A DNA stretch of 12,885 nt from Treponema sp. GTDB lineage: Bacteria > Spirochaetota > Spirochaetia > Treponematales > Breznakiellaceae. The position numbers were made by a program, and so were the translations under genes. The notes under the pieces were generated by a model. The model did not search any database and was not told the DNA's origin. It was given only the letters and a program-made list of their open reading frames with translations. Numbering within the stretch: position 1 is the stretch's first letter; the number at the start of each line of letters is the position of its first letter. Positions 12,193-12,885 of the stretch are shown here, in pieces. The stretch covers positions 1 through 12,885 of the forward strand of contig JAIRLZ010000268.1 in assembly GCA_031259035.1 (NCBI GenBank). The letters run 5' to 3'.

Positions 12193-12885
12193 TTCACGCG
12201 CCCGGCGAACGGCGCGTCGCCGTCAGTTCGATACGTTACGCCTTCAGGCGGCAGTCCGCATTCTTCCATCATTATTTCAGCGATTTTCGGCAAACAGTAC
12301 CCGCCCTGGCACCGCCCCATCATGGCGTGAACACGATTTTTCACTCCCACCACGCTTTTCACCCCCAAGGGATTCCGCAGCGCTCCCAGCGCCTCCGCTT
12401 TGGTTACCGTCCTGCACCGGCACACGACTTCCCCATAATTCGCATCTTTTTCTATGAGCCTGTCCTGTTCTTCAGGAGGCAGGCGCGCGAAGACCGCCGC
12501 GCCCCTATATTCAGCCCTATACGCGCTTTTCCCCTTCTTTTCTTCAAGCGGCGTATGCTTCAGCGCGATTCCAACCGCCATCTCCGCTATCGGCATTGAC
12601 GCGGTGAGGCCAGGCGATTCTATGCCTATCAGATGTATCAGACCCGCCGCCTTCGGACTTTCCTCTATGACAAAATCCCCGAAACCGCCCCGCCCCTTCC
12701 CCACCAATTTGGGGCGTATCCCGCTGTACGAGCCGATTATCATATGCTTCTTTAACGCGGGCAGCAACTGCCGCGCCTCACGCAGCAACTGATCCATGAC
12801 CGTTCGCGTCGTCGCATAGTCTTCCCTATCCTCTATATACTCCGCGCTCGGCCCGATTAACACGCTCCCGTCTATCGCCGTGGTG
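12189..12885 (-). CDS. glpA: GlpA-like FAD-dependent glycerol-3-phosphate dehydrogenase, C-terminal part
   Basis: The gene enters from beyond the right edge; 232 codons are visible. The visible part opens with TTAIDGSVLIGPSAEYIEDRED, matching the substrate-side end of the DAO-type FAD domain, followed by HLIGIESPGLTASMPIAE, another family signature. The C-terminal portion is a BFD-like [2Fe-2S] domain, with Cys in VVCRCRTVTK and in MGRCQGGYC (C-x-C then C-x4-C). This is the architecture of anaerobic glycerol-3-phosphate dehydrogenases, which oxidise glycerol-3-phosphate to dihydroxyacetone phosphate; related 2-hydroxyacid dehydrogenases cannot be excluded without the N-terminus. The next gene overlaps the stop by four bases. 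No glpC or glycerol kinase is seen in the window. Confidence 0.88.
   Translation of the reverse strand, partial: TTAIDGSVLIGPSAEYIEDREDYATTRTVMDQLLREARQLLPALKKHMIIGSYSGIRPKLVGKGRGGFGDFVIEESPKAAGLIHLIGIESPGLTASMPIAEMAVGIALKHTPLEEKKGKSAYRAEYRGAAVFARLPPEEQDRLIEKDANYGEVVCRCRTVTKAEALGALRNPLGVKSVVGVKNRVHAMMGRCQGGYCLPKIAEIMMEECGLPPEGVTYRTDGDAPFAGRVK

Noticed and set aside
11151..12457. Long plus-strand open frames opposite the oxidoreductase genes
   Set aside because: They are antisense shadows of GC-rich genes with clear domain matches on the minus strand, have low-complexity Pro/Arg/Ser translations, and lack ribosome sites.

Overview
All genes in this window run on the minus strand, so transcription goes from high to low coordinates. 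They form two tightly packed blocks. The composition is moderately GC-rich by eye, and Shine-Dalgarno sequences are clear before several genes. Together with an anaerobic-type glycerol-3-phosphate dehydrogenase block and a CDP-dideoxyhexose pathway, this suggests an anaerobic or gut-associated, surface-glycan-making bacterium. A spirochaete (termite-gut Treponema type) or a synergistete would fit, but the sequence alone does not fix the taxon.

Region 1 (12885 down to 10752) is a three-gene block. It holds the C-terminal part of a GlpA-like FAD dehydrogenase with a BFD-type [2Fe-2S] domain (cut by the window edge), an NAD(P)/FAD-dependent oxidoreductase joined to it by an ATGA overlap, and a small four-cysteine DUF1667 protein.

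Region 2 (10713 down to 1) is a surface-glycan cluster. In transcription order it contains an SDR epimerase, a CDP-glucose 4,6-dehydratase paralogue, an RfbH/E1-type 3-dehydrase, a canonical RfbG CDP-glucose 4,6-dehydratase, a GtrB-like glycosyltransferase, a second SDR epimerase, UDP-galactopyranose mutase, a YerE-like thiamine-diphosphate enzyme, an RmlC-fold protein that has lost its catalytic histidines, and the 5' part of a third SDR gene. The set fits synthesis of a CDP-3,6-dideoxy-4-keto sugar that is then branched with a two-carbon unit, as in yersiniose, alongside supply of galactofuranose. The cytidylyltransferase (DdhA/RfbF) and the E3 reductase (DdhD) are not in the window.

The most striking feature is four single-base G/C tracts of 15, 16, 15 and 15 bases, all inside genes of region 2 and none in region 1. 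Two lie in the mutase gene, which is in frame only at the lengths seen. One lies in the left-edge SDR gene, which is out of frame here but would be open to the window edge with one more base. One lies just before the rfbH stop, where its length decides whether that stop overlaps the next start codon. I read this as a multi-site phase-variable branched-sugar/galactofuranose cluster. The tracts sit in or beside small low-complexity insertions, and there are other small repeats: a 23/33-bp repeat, a 15-bp tandem repeat, a 14-bp palindrome and an intergenic duplication. No RNA genes, insertion sequences, CRISPR arrays, or strong terminators were seen, and no gene-free stretch exceeds 300 bases.
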